From positions 1 to 31,760 of the forward strand of contig NZ_LSJA01000262.1 in NCBI RefSeq assembly GCF_001556515.1: a stretch of DNA of 31,760 bases, given 5' to 3'. The notes under the pieces are model-generated. The model had not been told where the DNA came from. It worked only from the letters and a program-made list of their open reading frames with translations, and searched no databases. Origin of the DNA: Caulobacter sp. CCH9-E1. GTDB lineage: Bacteria > Pseudomonadota > Alphaproteobacteria > Caulobacterales > Caulobacteraceae. A program made the position numbers and the translations under genes. Shown in pieces: positions 7,627-16,682 of this stretch; the first letter of the stretch is position 1; every line of letters starts with the position of its first letter.

Positions 7627-10212
7627 ATGGCCCGCTACAATCCCAAAGACACCGAGCCCAAGTGGCGTGACGCCTGGGCGAAGGCCGACGTCTTCAAGAC
7701 CGGCGAGATCAACGACGGCCGTCCGAAATACTACGTCCTCGAGATGTTCCCGTACCCCTCGGGCCGCATCCACATGGGGCACGTGCGCAACTACGCCATG
7801 GGCGACGTGGTGGCCCGCTACAAGCGCGCGCAAGGCTTCAACGTCCTGCACCCGATGGGCTGGGACGCCTTCGGCATGCCGGCCGAGAACGCGGCCATGG
7901 AGCGCGGCGTCCACCCCAAGGGCTGGACCTACGACAACATCGCCGCCATGCGCGAGCAGCTGAAATCGCTGGGCATCTCGGTCGACTGGTCGCGCGAGTT
8001 CGCCACCTGCGACCCGGAATATTACGGCAAGCAGCAGGCCTGGTTCCTGCGCCTGCTGAAGCGCGGCCTGGTCTATCGCAAGGAAGCCTCGGTCAACTGG
8101 GACCCGGTCGACATGACCGTCCTGGCCAATGAGCAGGTCATCGACGGCAAGGGCTGGCGCTCGGGCGCGACGGTCGAGAAGCGCAAGCTGACCCAGTGGT
8201 TCCTGCGCATCACCGACTACGCGGACGCCCTGATCGACGGCCTGAAGACCCTGGACCGCTGGCCCGACAAGGTTCGCCTGATGCAGGAGAACTGGATCGG
8301 CCGCTCCAAGGGCCTGCGCTTCAAGTTCCAGTTTGACGGCGAGGCTCCTGACGGCCTGGCCGAGGGCCTGGAGGTCTACACCACCCGTCCCGACACCCTG
8401 TTCGGCGCCAGCTTCGTCGGCATCGCGCCCGAGCATCCGCTGGCCGAGCAGCTGGCGGTCGAGAATCCGCAGATCCAGCAGTTCATCGCCGACTGCCGCA
8501 AGGGCGGCACCTCGGAAGCCGAGATCGAGAGCGCCGAGAAGCTGGGCTACGACACCGGTCTGCGTGTGAAGCACCCGCTGGATCCGTCGATCACCCTGCC
8601 CGTCTGGATCGCCAACTTCATCCTGATGGACTACGGCACCGGCGCGATCTTCGCCTGCCCGGCCCACGACCAGCGCGACCTGGATTTCGCCCGCAAATAC
8701 GGCCTGCCGGTCAAGCCGGTGGTGCTGCCGAACGGCGAGGACCCGGCGACCTTCCAGATCGGCAAGGAGGCCTATGTCGGCCCCGGCAAGATCTTCAATT
8801 CCGAATTCCTGGACGGGATGGACGTCGAGACCGCCAAGGCCGAGGCCGTGGCGCGCATCGAAGCCGCCGGCCAGGGCCAGGGCGCGACCGTCTATCGCCT
8901 GCGCGACTGGGGCGTCTCGCGCCAGCGCTACTGGGGCTGCCCGATCCCGGTGATCCACTGCCAGGCCTGCGGCGTCGTCCCCGTGCCGGAAGACCAGCTG
9001 CCGGTCGCCCTGCCCGAGGACGTGACCTTCGACAAGCCGGGCAACCCGCTGCTGCGCCATCCGACCTGGCGTCACACGACCTGCCCGTCCTGCGGCGGCA
9101 AGGCCGAGCGCGAGACCGACACGCTGGACACCTTCATCGACTCCAGCTGGTACTTCGCCCGCTTCGCCGACACGAAAGCCGCCGAGCCGGTCGGCAAGGC
9201 CGCTGCCGACTACTGGCTGCCGGTCGATCAGTATATCGGCGGCGTCGAGCACGCGATCCTGCACCTGCTGTACGCCCGCTTCATCACCCGCGCCCTGAAG
9301 GACGAGGGCCTGGTCTCGGTCGAGGAGCCGTTCGCGGGCCTGTTCACGCAAGGCATGGTCACCCACGAGGCCTACAAGAACGAGGCCGGCGAGTGGGTCG
9401 AGCCCTCGGACGTGGTTATCAAGGTCGAGGGCGCCAGCCGGTCGGCCACGCACGCCAAGACCGGCGCGCCGATCATCATCGGCGACGTCGAGAAGATGTC
9501 GAAGTCCAAGAAGAACGTCGTCGCCCCCGAGGACATCTTCGAGGCCTACGGCGTCGACAGCGCGCGCCTGTTCGTGATGTCCGACAGCCCGCCCGAGCGC
9601 GACGTCCAGTGGACCAACGCCGGCGTCGAAGGCAGCTGGCGCTTCACCCACCGGCTGTGGAACGAGTTCGACAGCCAGCCGGCCGGCGAGTTCGCCCATG
9701 ACGCCAACGACGAAGCCGCCCTGGCCCTGCGCAAGGCGGCCCACAAGCTGATCGGCTTCGTGACCGACAGCATCGAGGGCTTCCGCTTCAACAGCGGCGT
9801 GGCGCGCCTGTACGAGTTCCTGAACGCCCTGAAGGCCGCTCCGGCCGAAGGCGCGTCGGAAGCCGTGTTGGCGGCCCGCGCCGAGGCCCTGAACATCCTG
9901 GCCCGCCTGGTGGCCCCGTTCACCCCGCACCTGGCCGAGGAAGCCTGGGCCCGCATCGGCGGCGAAGGCATGGTCGTGAACGCGCCCTGGCCCAAGGCGG
10001 ACCCGGCCCTGGCCGCGGACGACGAGCGCGTCCTGCCGATCCAGATCAACGGCAAGCGTCGCGGCGAAGTGAAGGTCAAGGCCGGCGCGGCCGAGGACGA
10101 GGTCCAGAAAATCGCGCTGGCGGATCCGAACGTCCTGGCCCACCTTGAGGGCCTGACGGTCCGCAAGGTGATCGTCGTGAAGGACCGCATCGTCAACATC
10201 GTGGCCAACTGA
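7627..10212 (+). CDS. leuS: Leucyl-tRNA synthetase
   Basis: An 861-residue class I synthetase that charges tRNA-Leu. The HIGH-type signature is HMGH in [13 protein letters not shown] (about residue 45). The CP1 editing domain carries TTRPDTLFG (about 253) and the downstream CPAHDQRD aspartate region. A zinc-ribbon insertion is present with CQACG and CPSCGG (about 446-496). The KMSKS loop is EKMSKSKKN (about 622). Anticodon-binding and C-terminal LeuRS domains follow, ending [12 protein letters not shown]. The ATG at 7627 begins the conserved [13 protein letters not shown]; an upstream TTG at 7573 would add an unconserved stretch. It is followed after 3 nt by lptE, and the pair is surely co-transcribed. 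Confidence 0.98.
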   Translation: MARYNPKDTEPKWRDAWAKADVFKTGEINDGRPKYYVLEMFPYPSGRIHMGHVRNYAMGDVVARYKRAQGFNVLHPMGWDAFGMPAENAAMERGVHPKGWTYDNIAAMREQLKSLGISVDWSREFATCDPEYYGKQQAWFLRLLKRGLVYRKEASVNWDPVDMTVLANEQVIDGKGWRSGATVEKRKLTQWFLRITDYADALIDGLKTLDRWPDKVRLMQENWIGRSKGLRFKFQFDGEAPDGLAEGLEVYTTRPDTLFGASFVGIAPEHPLAEQLAVENPQIQQFIADCRKGGTSEAEIESAEKLGYDTGLRVKHPLDPSITLPVWIANFILMDYGTGAIFACPAHDQRDLDFARKYGLPVKPVVLPNGEDPATFQIGKEAYVGPGKIFNSEFLDGMDVETAKAEAVARIEAAGQGQGATVYRLRDWGVSRQRYWGCPIPVIHCQACGVVPVPEDQLPVALPEDVTFDKPGNPLLRHPTWRHTTCPSCGGKAERETDTLDTFIDSSWYFARFADTKAAEPVGKAAADYWLPVDQYIGGVEHAILHLLYARFITRALKDEGLVSVEEPFAGLFTQGMVTHEAYKNEAGEWVEPSDVVIKVEGASRSATHAKTGAPIIIGDVEKMSKSKKNVVAPEDIFEAYGVDSARLFVMSDSPPERDVQWTNAGVEGSWRFTHRLWNEFDSQPAGEFAHDANDEAALALRKAAHKLIGFVTDSIEGFRFNSGVARLYEFLNALKAAPAEGASEAVLAARAEALNILARLVAPFTPHLAEEAWARIGGEGMVVNAPWPKADPALAADDERVLPIQINGKRRGEVKVKAGAAEDEVQKIALADPNVLAHLEGLTVRKVIVVKDRIVNIVAN

Positions 10213-10215
10213 CCG

Positions 10216-10728
10216 ATGAAACGCTTCCTGCTGATCGGCGCCCTTAGAACATCGCTTCTGGCGCTCTCGAGCCTTGGCATGTCGGCCTGCGGCTTCACCC
10301 CTCTCTACGCTCGTCCGGGCGTGGAAGGCGGCCTCTCGGGCATCGAGACGATCGCCGCCGAGGGTCGCGGGGGCTACCTGCTGCGCGAACAGCTGGACGA
10401 CGCCCTGGCCCATCGCCAGGGAACGCCGGCGGCGTACAAGCTGGCCTTCGGGGTCAACGAGACGCGGTTCGCCCGCGGCGTCCGTCTCGACAACGTCGCC
10501 AATCGCTACGAGCTGCGGATGAGCGTCACCTGGCGCCTTCTGGACGCCAAGACCGGCGCGGAGGTCCACAAGGGCTATACCGAGGCCTCGGTGACCTACG
10601 ACTCGGCCGACCAGCCCTACGCGGCCATCGCCGCCCAGCAGGACGGTCAGGAGCGTGCGGCGGCCGAGGTGGCCCGCAAGATCCAGCTGGACCTCGCCAC
10701 CTGGCTGGCGGGCAAGAAGCCGGCCTAG
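10216..10728 (+). CDS. lptE: LPS-assembly lipoprotein LptE
   Basis: A 170-residue lipoprotein with a signal peptide ending in lipobox LGMSAC at about residue 25, followed by GFTPLYA, the hallmark start of mature LptE/RlpB proteins. The rest has the expected alpha/beta sandwich pattern (YKLAFGVNETRFARG, RYELRMSVTWRLLDAKTG, a DSADQPYAAIAAQQD helix region). LptE plugs the LptD barrel that inserts lipopolysaccharide into the outer membrane. It sits 3 nt after leuS and upstream of holA, the standard leuS-lptE-holA order of many proteobacteria. Its TAG stop (10726-10728) lies inside the first arm of a palindrome. Confidence 0.93.
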   Translation: MKRFLLIGALRTSLLALSSLGMSACGFTPLYARPGVEGGLSGIETIAAEGRGGYLLREQLDDALAHRQGTPAAYKLAFGVNETRFARGVRLDNVANRYELRMSVTWRLLDAKTGAEVHKGYTEASVTYDSADQPYAAIAAQQDGQERAAAEVARKIQLDLATWLAGKKPA

Positions 10729-10767
10729 GGCGCTTTCCGACCCGACTGGATCGGAAAGCGCCCTAGG
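10724..10767. repeat. Perfect 17-bp inverted repeat in the lptE-holA spacer
   Basis: Arms CCTAGGGCGCTTTCCGA (10724-10740) and its exact complement (10751-10767) enclose a 10-nt loop. The left arm contains the lptE stop codon. No T tract follows, so this looks more like an interspersed palindromic repeat than a strong terminator. Confidence 0.8.
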
Positions 10768-10780
10768 CTTCTATTGTAAC

Positions 10781-10824
10781 GCATTTTCTGACGACGAACC
10801 GGTGTCCACTTCGTCGGAAAATGC
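10781..10824. repeat. Second palindrome (GCATTTTC-type repeat) before holA
   Basis: Left arm 10781-10798 and right arm 10810-10824 pair over 15 bp with a 3-nt bulge in the left arm (GCATTTTC, bulge TGA, CGACGAA, against TTCGTCGGAAAATGC). Similar GCATTTTC...GAAAATGC palindromes are, from memory, scattered between genes in several alphaproteobacteria. It ends 19 nt before the holA start and could reduce read-through from lptE. Confidence 0.7.
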
Positions 10825-10843
10825 TCTAGGACGCGACAAAGCG

Positions 10844-11896
10844 ATGATCCTGTCCAAGCGTCCGGACGTCGAACGCTTCCTGAGGGAGCCGACCCCGGAC
10901 ATCCGGGCCGTGGTCATCTACGGCAAGGACCGGGGCGTGGTGCGCGACCGGGCCAACGCCCTGGCCAAGCGCGTGGTCGAGCGCCCGGACGACCCCTTCG
11001 ACACCGCCCAGCTGACCGAGAGCGACGTCGAGTCCGACCCGGCCAAGCTGGAGGACGAGCTGTCGGCCCTGTCGCTGATGGGCGGCCGACGCTTGGTGCG
11101 CCTGCGCCTGACCGGCGAGAAGGCCGGACCCGACAAGGCCGCCGCCGAGGCCGTCACCCGTCACGTCGAAGGCCTGCTCAATCCGGACGCCTTCTTCCTG
11201 ATCGAGGCCGGCGCCCTGGGCCGCGACTCCCAGCTGCGCAAGGTCGGCGAAAAGGCCAATGGCTGCGCCGTCATCCCCTGCTACGAGGACGAGGCCGGCG
11301 ACCTGGCCCGCCTGACCCGCGACACCCTGGCCCATGACAAGGTCAGCCTGAACAGCGAGGCCCTGGATCTCTTCGTCTCGCGCCTGCCCAAGGAACGCGG
11401 CGTCGCCCGCGCCGAGATCGAGCGGCTGGCCCTCTATCTCGGCCCGGGCAGCGGCATCAACGCCACCGCCGCCGACCTGACCGACTTCTTGGGGGTCGAG
11501 CCCGAGGCCTCTCTGAGCGACGCGGCGGCCGACGCGTTTGGCGGCAAGGTCGGGGCGGCCCAGGCGGCCCTGCGCCGCGCGGCGGCCGAGGGCGAAGGCG
11601 GCCCCGCCGCCGTCCGGGCCATGAGCTACTATCTGGGCCGCCTGCGACGCGTCCTGACCCTGCACAAGAACGGCGTCGACCTGCAGGCCGCCGCCAAGGC
11701 CTCAGGCGTCTTCTGGAAGCAGGAGCGCGAGTTCCTGCGCCAGGCCCGCGCCTGGAACCTGGAGGCCATCCTGGAGGTCCAGGGCGAGGTTCTCAACGCC
11801 GACCGCGCCTGCAAGACCTCCGGCTCGCCGGACCAGCTGATCGCCGAGCGCCTGGCCCTGGCGATCGCGGGTCGCGCGCGGCGACTGGGGCTGTAG
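10844..11896 (+). CDS. holA: DNA polymerase III delta subunit
   Basis: A 350-residue clamp-loader delta subunit, which opens the beta sliding clamp. The N-terminal region reads IRAVVIYGKDRGVVRDRANAL, matching the delta signature (ycG-D-ll-e). Features in order are the LSLMGGRRLVRLRL beta-hairpin, FFLIEAGALGRDSQLRKV, the basic middle domain with LPKERGVARAEIERLALYLG, and the C-terminal collar helix region ending AERLALAIAGRARRLGL. I chose the ATG at 10844 because upstream frame is the palindromic spacer; AGGA lies about 12 nt before it. It converges on parB across a 372-bp spacer. Confidence 0.95.
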   Translation: MILSKRPDVERFLREPTPDIRAVVIYGKDRGVVRDRANALAKRVVERPDDPFDTAQLTESDVESDPAKLEDELSALSLMGGRRLVRLRLTGEKAGPDKAAAEAVTRHVEGLLNPDAFFLIEAGALGRDSQLRKVGEKANGCAVIPCYEDEAGDLARLTRDTLAHDKVSLNSEALDLFVSRLPKERGVARAEIERLALYLGPGSGINATAADLTDFLGVEPEASLSDAAADAFGGKVGAAQAALRRAAAEGEGGPAAVRAMSYYLGRLRRVLTLHKNGVDLQAAAKASGVFWKQEREFLRQARAWNLEAILEVQGEVLNADRACKTSGSPDQLIAERLALAIAGRARRLGL

Positions 11897-11914
11897 GGCG
11901 TCTTACCTCTTTCG

Positions 11915-12026
11915 GTGTCATCCCGGCCGAAGCGCAGCGAAGAGCCGGCGACCCAGGGGCGGCTCGCACGGCGTTCACGCCCCCCCTGGGTCCCGGATAG
12001 CCTCTGCGAGGCTTCCGGGATGACAC
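11915..12026. repeat. Complete 112-bp palindromic element with 12-bp terminal inverted repeats
   Basis: The element starts GTGTCATCCCGG and ends with the exact complement CCGGGATGACAC. Inside, a second stem is formed by ACCCAGGGG (from 11951) with CCCCTGGGT (ending 11991), and another by the GGATAGCCTC...GAGGCTTCC segment. Bases 11985-12027 match 81-123 exactly. It lies just after holA. It has no coding capacity and looks like a REP- or MITE-type repeat. The rest of the spacer (12027-12160) shows no clear motif. Confidence 0.78.
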
Positions 12027-12160
12027 GAGGATGGGGCGGGGTGTTGGGAATTGCCCAAACCGCCCAAAACACCCGCTTTGCGCCCTTGTGGACGCTTTCC
12101 AAGAAAGCCTTACGTCACAAGCGCTTGCGCCGGAAAATCCGGCCAACCGCCCTCGCCTCA

Positions 12161-12196
12161 CGAAAACGGCGCCTCCCGGAGTACGGAGAGGCGCCG
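12161..12196 (-). terminator. Intrinsic terminator of the parA-parB operon
   Basis: A 9-bp GC-rich stem (12167-12175 with 12188-12196) with partial inner pairing is followed on the minus strand by TTTTCG. It lies about 75 nt after the parB stop, with the orientation and tail of a rho-independent terminator for parB. Confidence 0.75.
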
Positions 12197-12268
12197 CTCG
12201 GTGCGCGACAGAGGCGATTTTCAGAGACCCCAAAAACCACTCATCCGCACGCTTTTAAGTGCGAATGA

Positions 12269-13153
12269 TCAGACCCCGCGGGTCAGGCGATTGCACAGGT
12301 CGTCGAGCTGCTCGAGCGTCGCGTAGCTGATGGTCAGAGACCCGGCGCCGCCGCGATGGTCGATGGTGACGTCCAGGCCCAGCACCGACGACAGGTCGGC
12401 TTCCAGGGCCTGGGTGTCGGTGTCCTTGACCTTGGGCGGACGGCCGCCCTTGCTCTTGGCCGAGGGCGCGGTCGGGGCCTTGCGAGCCAGAGCCTCGGTC
12501 TCGCGAACCGAGAGACCGCCGTCGATGATCTGCTTGGCGAGAGCGACCGGGTCGGCGGCGGCCGCGATCGCGCGGGCGTGACCGGCCGAAAGCTCGCCGC
12601 TGACCAGGTATGACTGGACCTCTTCCGGTAGGGCCAGCAGGCGCAGGGTGTTGGCCACATGGCTGCGGCTCTTGCCGATCGTCTGGGCGATGGCGTCCTG
12701 GGTGCGTTCAAACTTCTCCATAAGCACTTTGTACGAAAGCGCTTCTTCGAGGATGTTCAGGTCCGCGCGCTGGACGTTTTCGATGATGCCGATTTCCAGC
12801 ACCGCCAGGTCGTCCAGCTCGCGCACCATGATCGGCACGCCGCGTAGGCCGGCCCGCTGGGCCGCGCGCCAACGGCGCTCGCCGGCGACGATCTGATATT
12901 CGCCCGGCGTGGTGGGCGACGGTCGCACGAGGATGGGCTGCAGAACGCCCTTCTCGCGGATCGAGTTGGTCAGCTCCTCGAGATCCTCCTCGCGGAAGGT
13001 CCGGCGCGGCTGGTCGGGATTGCGCTTCAGCAGTTCGATCGGCGCTTCGCGCGACCCGGCGGACTGATCGCCCGGCGCCTGGGCGGGCGCGGCCTCGACC
13101 TCGCCCAACAGGGCGGACAGACCGCGTCCCAGTCCCCGACGCCCCTCGGCCAT
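12269..13153 (-). CDS. parB: Chromosome partitioning protein ParB (parS-binding CTPase)
   Basis: A 294-residue ParB. Order of parts: N-terminal GRRGLGRGLSALLG (the LGxGLxAL motif that contacts ParA), the CTP-binding domain with REKGVLQPILVRP, GERRWRAAQRAG and ENVQRADLNILEEA, the helix-turn-helix domain with TQDAIAQTIGKSRSHVANTLRLL, a Lys/Pro-rich linker, and the C-terminal dimerisation domain ending LEQLDDLCNRLTRG. ParB loads at parS, forms a clamp and spreads along DNA. The ATG at 13153 has GGGAG 8 nt upstream and gives the usual Caulobacter length; a longer form from 13183 or 13198 exists. It follows parA by 83 bp, in the same operon. Confidence 0.97.
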   Translation of the reverse strand: MAEGRRGLGRGLSALLGEVEAAPAQAPGDQSAGSREAPIELLKRNPDQPRRTFREEDLEELTNSIREKGVLQPILVRPSPTTPGEYQIVAGERRWRAAQRAGLRGVPIMVRELDDLAVLEIGIIENVQRADLNILEEALSYKVLMEKFERTQDAIAQTIGKSRSHVANTLRLLALPEEVQSYLVSGELSAGHARAIAAAADPVALAKQIIDGGLSVRETEALARKAPTAPSAKSKGGRPPKVKDTDTQALEADLSSVLGLDVTIDHRGGAGSLTISYATLEQLDDLCNRLTRGV

Positions 13154-13236
13154 ACCCGGCTCTCCCACCACGACGGACTCCATCACTATCTCAATCAAGC
13201 TTCAGATTCGAAATTCAAAGACGGCTCAAAGCCGCT

Positions 13237-14040
13237 TCAGGCGGCTTTCGCCTGGCGGTCGCGTTCGCGGCTGATCACCTCGCGCGCCAGCTTCAGATAG
13301 GCTTGGCTGCCCGCGCACTTCAGGTCGTACAGCAGCACCGGCTTACCGAACGACGGCGCCTCGGAGACGCGGACATTGCGCGGGATCACCGCGTCATAGA
13401 CCTTGTCGCCGAAGTGGGCGCGGACGTCGTGCGCCACCTGCTCCGACAGGCTGTTGCGGCGATCGTACATGGTCAGCACCACGCCCTGGATCTCCAGGTG
13501 CGGGTTCAGACTGCCGCGCACGCGCTCGATCGTCCGCATCAGCTGGGTCAGGCCTTCCAGGGCGAAGAACTCGCACTGCAGCGGCACGAACACCGCGTCG
13601 GCCGCCGTCATGGCGTTGACGGTCAGCACATTCAGCGACGGCGGACAGTCGATCAGCACATAGGTGTAGGGCCCATTGGCGCGGATGGCCTCCAGGGCGT
13701 CGCGCAGCCGGTATGACCGGCGCGCGGTCTGACCCAGTTCGATCTCGATGCCGGAGAGGTCGGCGTCGGCCGGTATGACGTCGAGACCCGGCAGCTCGGT
13801 CTTCACGGCGGCGTCCACCACCGGCGACTCGCCCATCAGCACGTCATAGAGGGTGGTCCGGCGCTGGGTGCGGCCGATGCCCAGGCCCGTCGAGCAGTTG
13901 CCCTGCGGATCGGCGTCGATCAGCAGAACCCGCTCGCCGCAGGCCGCCAGGGCGGTGCCCAGGTTGATCGCGGTCGTGGTCTTGCCCACGCCGCCTTTCT
14001 GGTTCGCGATCGCCAGGACGCGCAGAGGATTAGCGGACAC
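13237..14040 (-). CDS. parA: Chromosome partitioning ATPase ParA
   Basis: A 267-residue ParA of the small, DNA-unspecific chromosomal type, with no N-terminal DNA-binding domain. The deviant Walker A motif is KGGVGKTT at residues 15-22, Walker A' is LLIDADPQGN (about 40-48), and Walker B is YVLIDCPPSLN near residue 130. ATP-bound dimers coat DNA and pull ParB-parS complexes toward the new pole, a process essential in Caulobacter. The start is GTG at 14040, which overlaps the end of rsmG by 11 nt, so parA is translationally tied to the mnmG-rsmG genes upstream. Confidence 0.98.
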   Translation of the reverse strand: MSANPLRVLAIANQKGGVGKTTTAINLGTALAACGERVLLIDADPQGNCSTGLGIGRTQRRTTLYDVLMGESPVVDAAVKTELPGLDVIPADADLSGIEIELGQTARRSYRLRDALEAIRANGPYTYVLIDCPPSLNVLTVNAMTAADAVFVPLQCEFFALEGLTQLMRTIERVRGSLNPHLEIQGVVLTMYDRRNSLSEQVAHDVRAHFGDKVYDAVIPRNVRVSEAPSFGKPVLLYDLKCAGSQAYLKLAREVISRERDRQAKAA

Positions 14041-14683
14041 GTGACAGCCCCTTCACTTGAACGATCCGACCGCGAGGGTCGCTTTGACTAGGTCGCAATT
14101 GCGCGTCGAACTTCCAAGCCTTGGCGGCCTCGGAAAGCTCGGTCGCGACATCCTGCCCCTTGAGGAACAGGCCGGTCGCGCCGCCGCGCAGATAGGGTTC
14201 GGCGAAGCCCAGCAGCTTGGTCATCGGGGCGCAGGCGCGCGCCGTCACGATGTCGACCTTCAGCTTCAAATCCTCGGCCCGGGCGTTGTGAATCTGGACC
14301 GGCAGGTCGAGATCCTTGGCCACCACCTCGAGGAAACGGCAGCGCTTGGCCATCGACTCGACCAGATGGACTTTCGCCCCGGCCCTACCCTTCAGGAGTA
14401 TGGCCAGCACGACCCCGGGGAGACCGGCGCCCGCGCCCAGATCGGCCCACGTGGAAGCCTCCGGCGGCGCCAGATCGAGCAGCTGGGAGCTGTCGAGGGC
14501 GTGCCGGGTCCAGTAGGTGGCGATGGTCAGCGGCCCGACGAGGTTCATCACCTCGTTCCACTCGGCCAGGAGCTCTTGAAAGCGCGCCAGATCGGCGATC
14601 TGGGCGTCGCTGGCCCCGGTCAGGGCCTGGTAGCCCGCCGCGTCGAGGACCGGCGGTTCGGCGAGGATGGCTTCAGGCTGCAC
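14030..14683 (-). CDS. rsmG: 16S rRNA (guanine-527 N7) methyltransferase
   Basis: A 217-residue GidB/RsmG protein. The SAM-binding motif is [17 protein letters not shown] (about residues 81-97), followed by [18 protein letters not shown], the [15 protein letters not shown] segment and GLFLKGQD. It methylates G527 of 16S rRNA. The N-terminal [29 protein letters not shown] block is typical. It starts with GTG at 14683, overlapping mnmG by 11 nt, and ends overlapping parA by 11 nt. This tight packing is the classic gidA-gidB-parA-parB order. Confidence 0.97.
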   Translation of the reverse strand: MQPEAILAEPPVLDAAGYQALTGASDAQIADLARFQELLAEWNEVMNLVGPLTIATYWTRHALDSSQLLDLAPPEASTWADLGAGAGLPGVVLAILLKGRAGAKVHLVESMAKRCRFLEVVAKDLDLPVQIHNARAEDLKLKVDIVTARACAPMTKLLGFAEPYLRGGATGLFLKGQDVATELSEAAKAWKFDAQLRPSQSDPRGRIVQVKGLSRVR

Positions 14684-16529
14684 GGGTGCGCCGCACGTGG
14701 GCCAGCAGCGCGGTCAGCGCTCCCGGCGTCACGCCCTCGATGCGGGCCGCCTGGCCCAGGGTCAGCGGTCGCACGCGAGCCAACTTCTCGCGGACCTCGT
14801 TCGACAGGCTGCCGATGTCGGCATAGTCGAGATCGGCCGGCAGCCGCAGATCCTCGTCCTTGCGCAGCGATTCCGCGTCGGCGCGCTGGCGGTCCAGATA
14901 GCCGGCATAGGCCGCCTCGATCTCGATCTGCTCGCGGACGTCGGTGTTCCACGTGAAAACCTCGGGCCAGACGCGGCCGAGGTCGTCCAGGGTCACGTCC
15001 GGATAGGCCAGCATGGCGAAGACGTCGCGACGGACGCCGTCGCTGTTGACCTTGAAGCCGGCCTTCACCGCCTCGTTCGGGGTCAGACTGACCGAGCGGG
15101 CGAAGGCGCGGGCGGCTTCGAGCCGCGCCTTCTTCTCGGCCCAGGCCCTGGCGCGGCGTTCGCCAACGACACCCAGGGCGATACCGCGATCGGTCAGGCG
15201 CTGATCTGCGTTGTCGGCCCGCAGGGTCAGACGGAACTCGGCCCGGCTGGTGAACATGCGATAGGGCTCGGTGACGCCACGGGTGACGAGGTCGTCGATC
15301 ATCACCCCGATATAGGCCTCGTCGCGCGCGAAGACGGCGGGCTCCCTGCCCTGCTCGGCCAGGGCCGCGTTCAGGCCGGCGACCAGGCCCTGAGCGCCGG
15401 CCTCTTCGTAGCCCGTGGTGCCGTTGATCTGGCCGGCGAGGTACAGGCCCGGCAAGCGCTTGGTCTCCAGCGTGGCGTACAGCTCGCGCGGATCGACATA
15501 GTCGTATTCGATCGCATAGCCGTAGCGCAGCACCTCGACATTCTCGAGGCCTGGGATGGTGCGCAGGAACAGCAGCTGGGTCTCTTCCGAGACAGACGTG
15601 GAAATGCCGTTCGGATAGACGGTCGGATCGTCCAGGCCTTCCGGCTCCAGGAAGATCTGGTGGCTGGTCTTGTCGGCGAAGCGGACGACCTTGTCCTCGA
15701 TCGAGGGGCAATAGCGCGGACCGACACCCGTGGCGCGGCCGCTATAGACCAGGGACTCGCCGATCCGCTCGGCGATGATCCGGTGGGTCTCTTCGGTCGT
15801 GAAGGTCACGCCGCAGGCGATCTGCGGCACGTCGATCTTGTCGGTCAGATACGAGAACGGAACCGGCTCATCGTCGGCCGCCTGGCTGTCCAGGCGATCC
15901 CAGGCGATGGTCCGGCCGTCCAAGCGCGCGGGCGTGCCGGTCTTCAGGCGGCCCATCTGGAAGCCGAGACCATACAGGCGATCCGACAGGCCGATGGCCG
16001 GCTGGTCGCCGACGCGGCCGGCGGGGATACGGTCTTCGCCGCGGTGGATGACGCCCTTCAGGAAGGTGCCGGTGGTCAGGATCACACGCGGCGCCAGATA
16101 GGCGCGGCCCTCCCCGTCGACGGCGCCGGCGACCCGACCATTCTCGACGATCAGATCCTCGGCGGCGGCGGCGATGATGTCGAGGTTTCCCGTGTAAAAC
16201 AGCTCGGCTTGCATCGCCTCGCGATAGAGCTTGCGGTCGATCTGCGAGCGCGGCCCGCGCACGGCGGGCCCCTTGGAGCGGTTCAGCATCCGGAACTGGA
16301 TGCCGGCCTTGTCGGCCATGCGGCCCATGACGCCGTCCAGGGCGTCGATCTCACGGACCAGATGCCCCTTGCCCAGGCCCCCGATGGCCGGGTTGCAGGA
16401 CATCTCACCGATGGTTTCCAGCTTGTGGGTCAGCAGCAGGGTGCGCGCGCCGGTGCGCGCGGAGGCGGCCACCGCTTCGCAGCCGGCGTGGCCGCCGCCG
16501 ATGACAATGACATCCCAGGACTTGGACAA
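14673..16529 (-). CDS. mnmG: tRNA uridine-34 modification enzyme MnmG (GidA)
   Basis: A 618-residue FAD enzyme that works with MnmE to place carboxymethylaminomethyl groups on wobble U34 of tRNA. The N-terminal Rossmann motif is [12 protein letters not shown], followed by [42 protein letters not shown] and [23 protein letters not shown] blocks match the family, as does the C-terminal helical [26 protein letters not shown] region. The start is TTG at 16529 with GAGG 8 nt upstream. A parS-like word lies inside the gene at 14945-14961, encoding VFTWN. Two GANTC sites and two parS sites lie just upstream. Confidence 0.97.
   Translation of the reverse strand: MSKSWDVIVIGGGHAGCEAVAASARTGARTLLLTHKLETIGEMSCNPAIGGLGKGHLVREIDALDGVMGRMADKAGIQFRMLNRSKGPAVRGPRSQIDRKLYREAMQAELFYTGNLDIIAAAAEDLIVENGRVAGAVDGEGRAYLAPRVILTTGTFLKGVIHRGEDRIPAGRVGDQPAIGLSDRLYGLGFQMGRLKTGTPARLDGRTIAWDRLDSQAADDEPVPFSYLTDKIDVPQIACGVTFTTEETHRIIAERIGESLVYSGRATGVGPRYCPSIEDKVVRFADKTSHQIFLEPEGLDDPTVYPNGISTSVSEETQLLFLRTIPGLENVEVLRYGYAIEYDYVDPRELYATLETKRLPGLYLAGQINGTTGYEEAGAQGLVAGLNAALAEQGREPAVFARDEAYIGVMIDDLVTRGVTEPYRMFTSRAEFRLTLRADNADQRLTDRGIALGVVGERRARAWAEKKARLEAARAFARSVSLTPNEAVKAGFKVNSDGVRRDVFAMLAYPDVTLDDLGRVWPEVFTWNTDVREQIEIEAAYAGYLDRQRADAESLRKDEDLRLPADLDYADIGSLSNEVREKLARVRPLTLGQAARIEGVTPGALTALLAHVRRTRAA
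14945..14961. promoter_or_regulatory. parS-like site inside mnmG
   Basis: TGTTCCACGTGAAAACC matches 14 of 16 positions of the consensus TGTTNCACGTGAAACA: the left half-site is perfect and the last two bases of the right differ. The identical 17-mer occurs in mnmE at 17123-17139. Confidence 0.6.
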
Positions 16530-16550
16530 AACGCTCGCCTCAATGCGAAC

Positions 16551-16571
16551 GCCCCCGGGACAAGCGGGGGC
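16551..16571 (-). other. Hairpin in the mnmG leader
   Basis: A 7-bp all-GC stem (GCCCCCG at 16551-16557 with CGGGGGC at 16565-16571) with a 7-nt loop sits about 22 nt upstream of the mnmG TTG start. It could affect translation or transcription of the leader. There is no T tract. Confidence 0.4.
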
Positions 16572-16624
16572 GCTGGACTCGACATATACGCCAATCAGCC
16601 GAGAGGGTCGATCCGAGTCGACGG

Positions 16625-16640
16625 CGTTTCACGTGAAACA
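16625..16640. promoter_or_regulatory. parS site 1 in mnmG-mnmE spacer
   Basis: CGTTTCACGTGAAACA matches the parS consensus TGTTTCACGTGAAACA at 15 of 16 positions. It is one of a pair 58 bp apart, about 8 kb from the origin, the known position of the Caulobacter centromere. ParB, encoded about 3.5 kb away, should bind it. Confidence 0.92.
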
Positions 16641-16682
16641 CCCCCGCCACAGCTGTGAGCGCGCTGTGGACAATATGGGGAC

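Noticed and set aside
7567..10569. A 1000-residue open frame on the minus strand across leuS and lptE
   Set aside because: It is the antisense shadow of leuS, kept open by high GC at third positions. Its translation is low-complexity Gly/Ala/Asp/Arg/His-rich with no family motif.
13154..13198. Longer ParB from TTG 13198 or ATG 13183
   Set aside because: The ATG at 13153 has a good Shine-Dalgarno and yields the conserved MAEGRRGLGRGL start.
14033..14048. CACGTG at the parA start as a parS site
   Set aside because: Only the central hexamer matches; both flanks are unlike parS.
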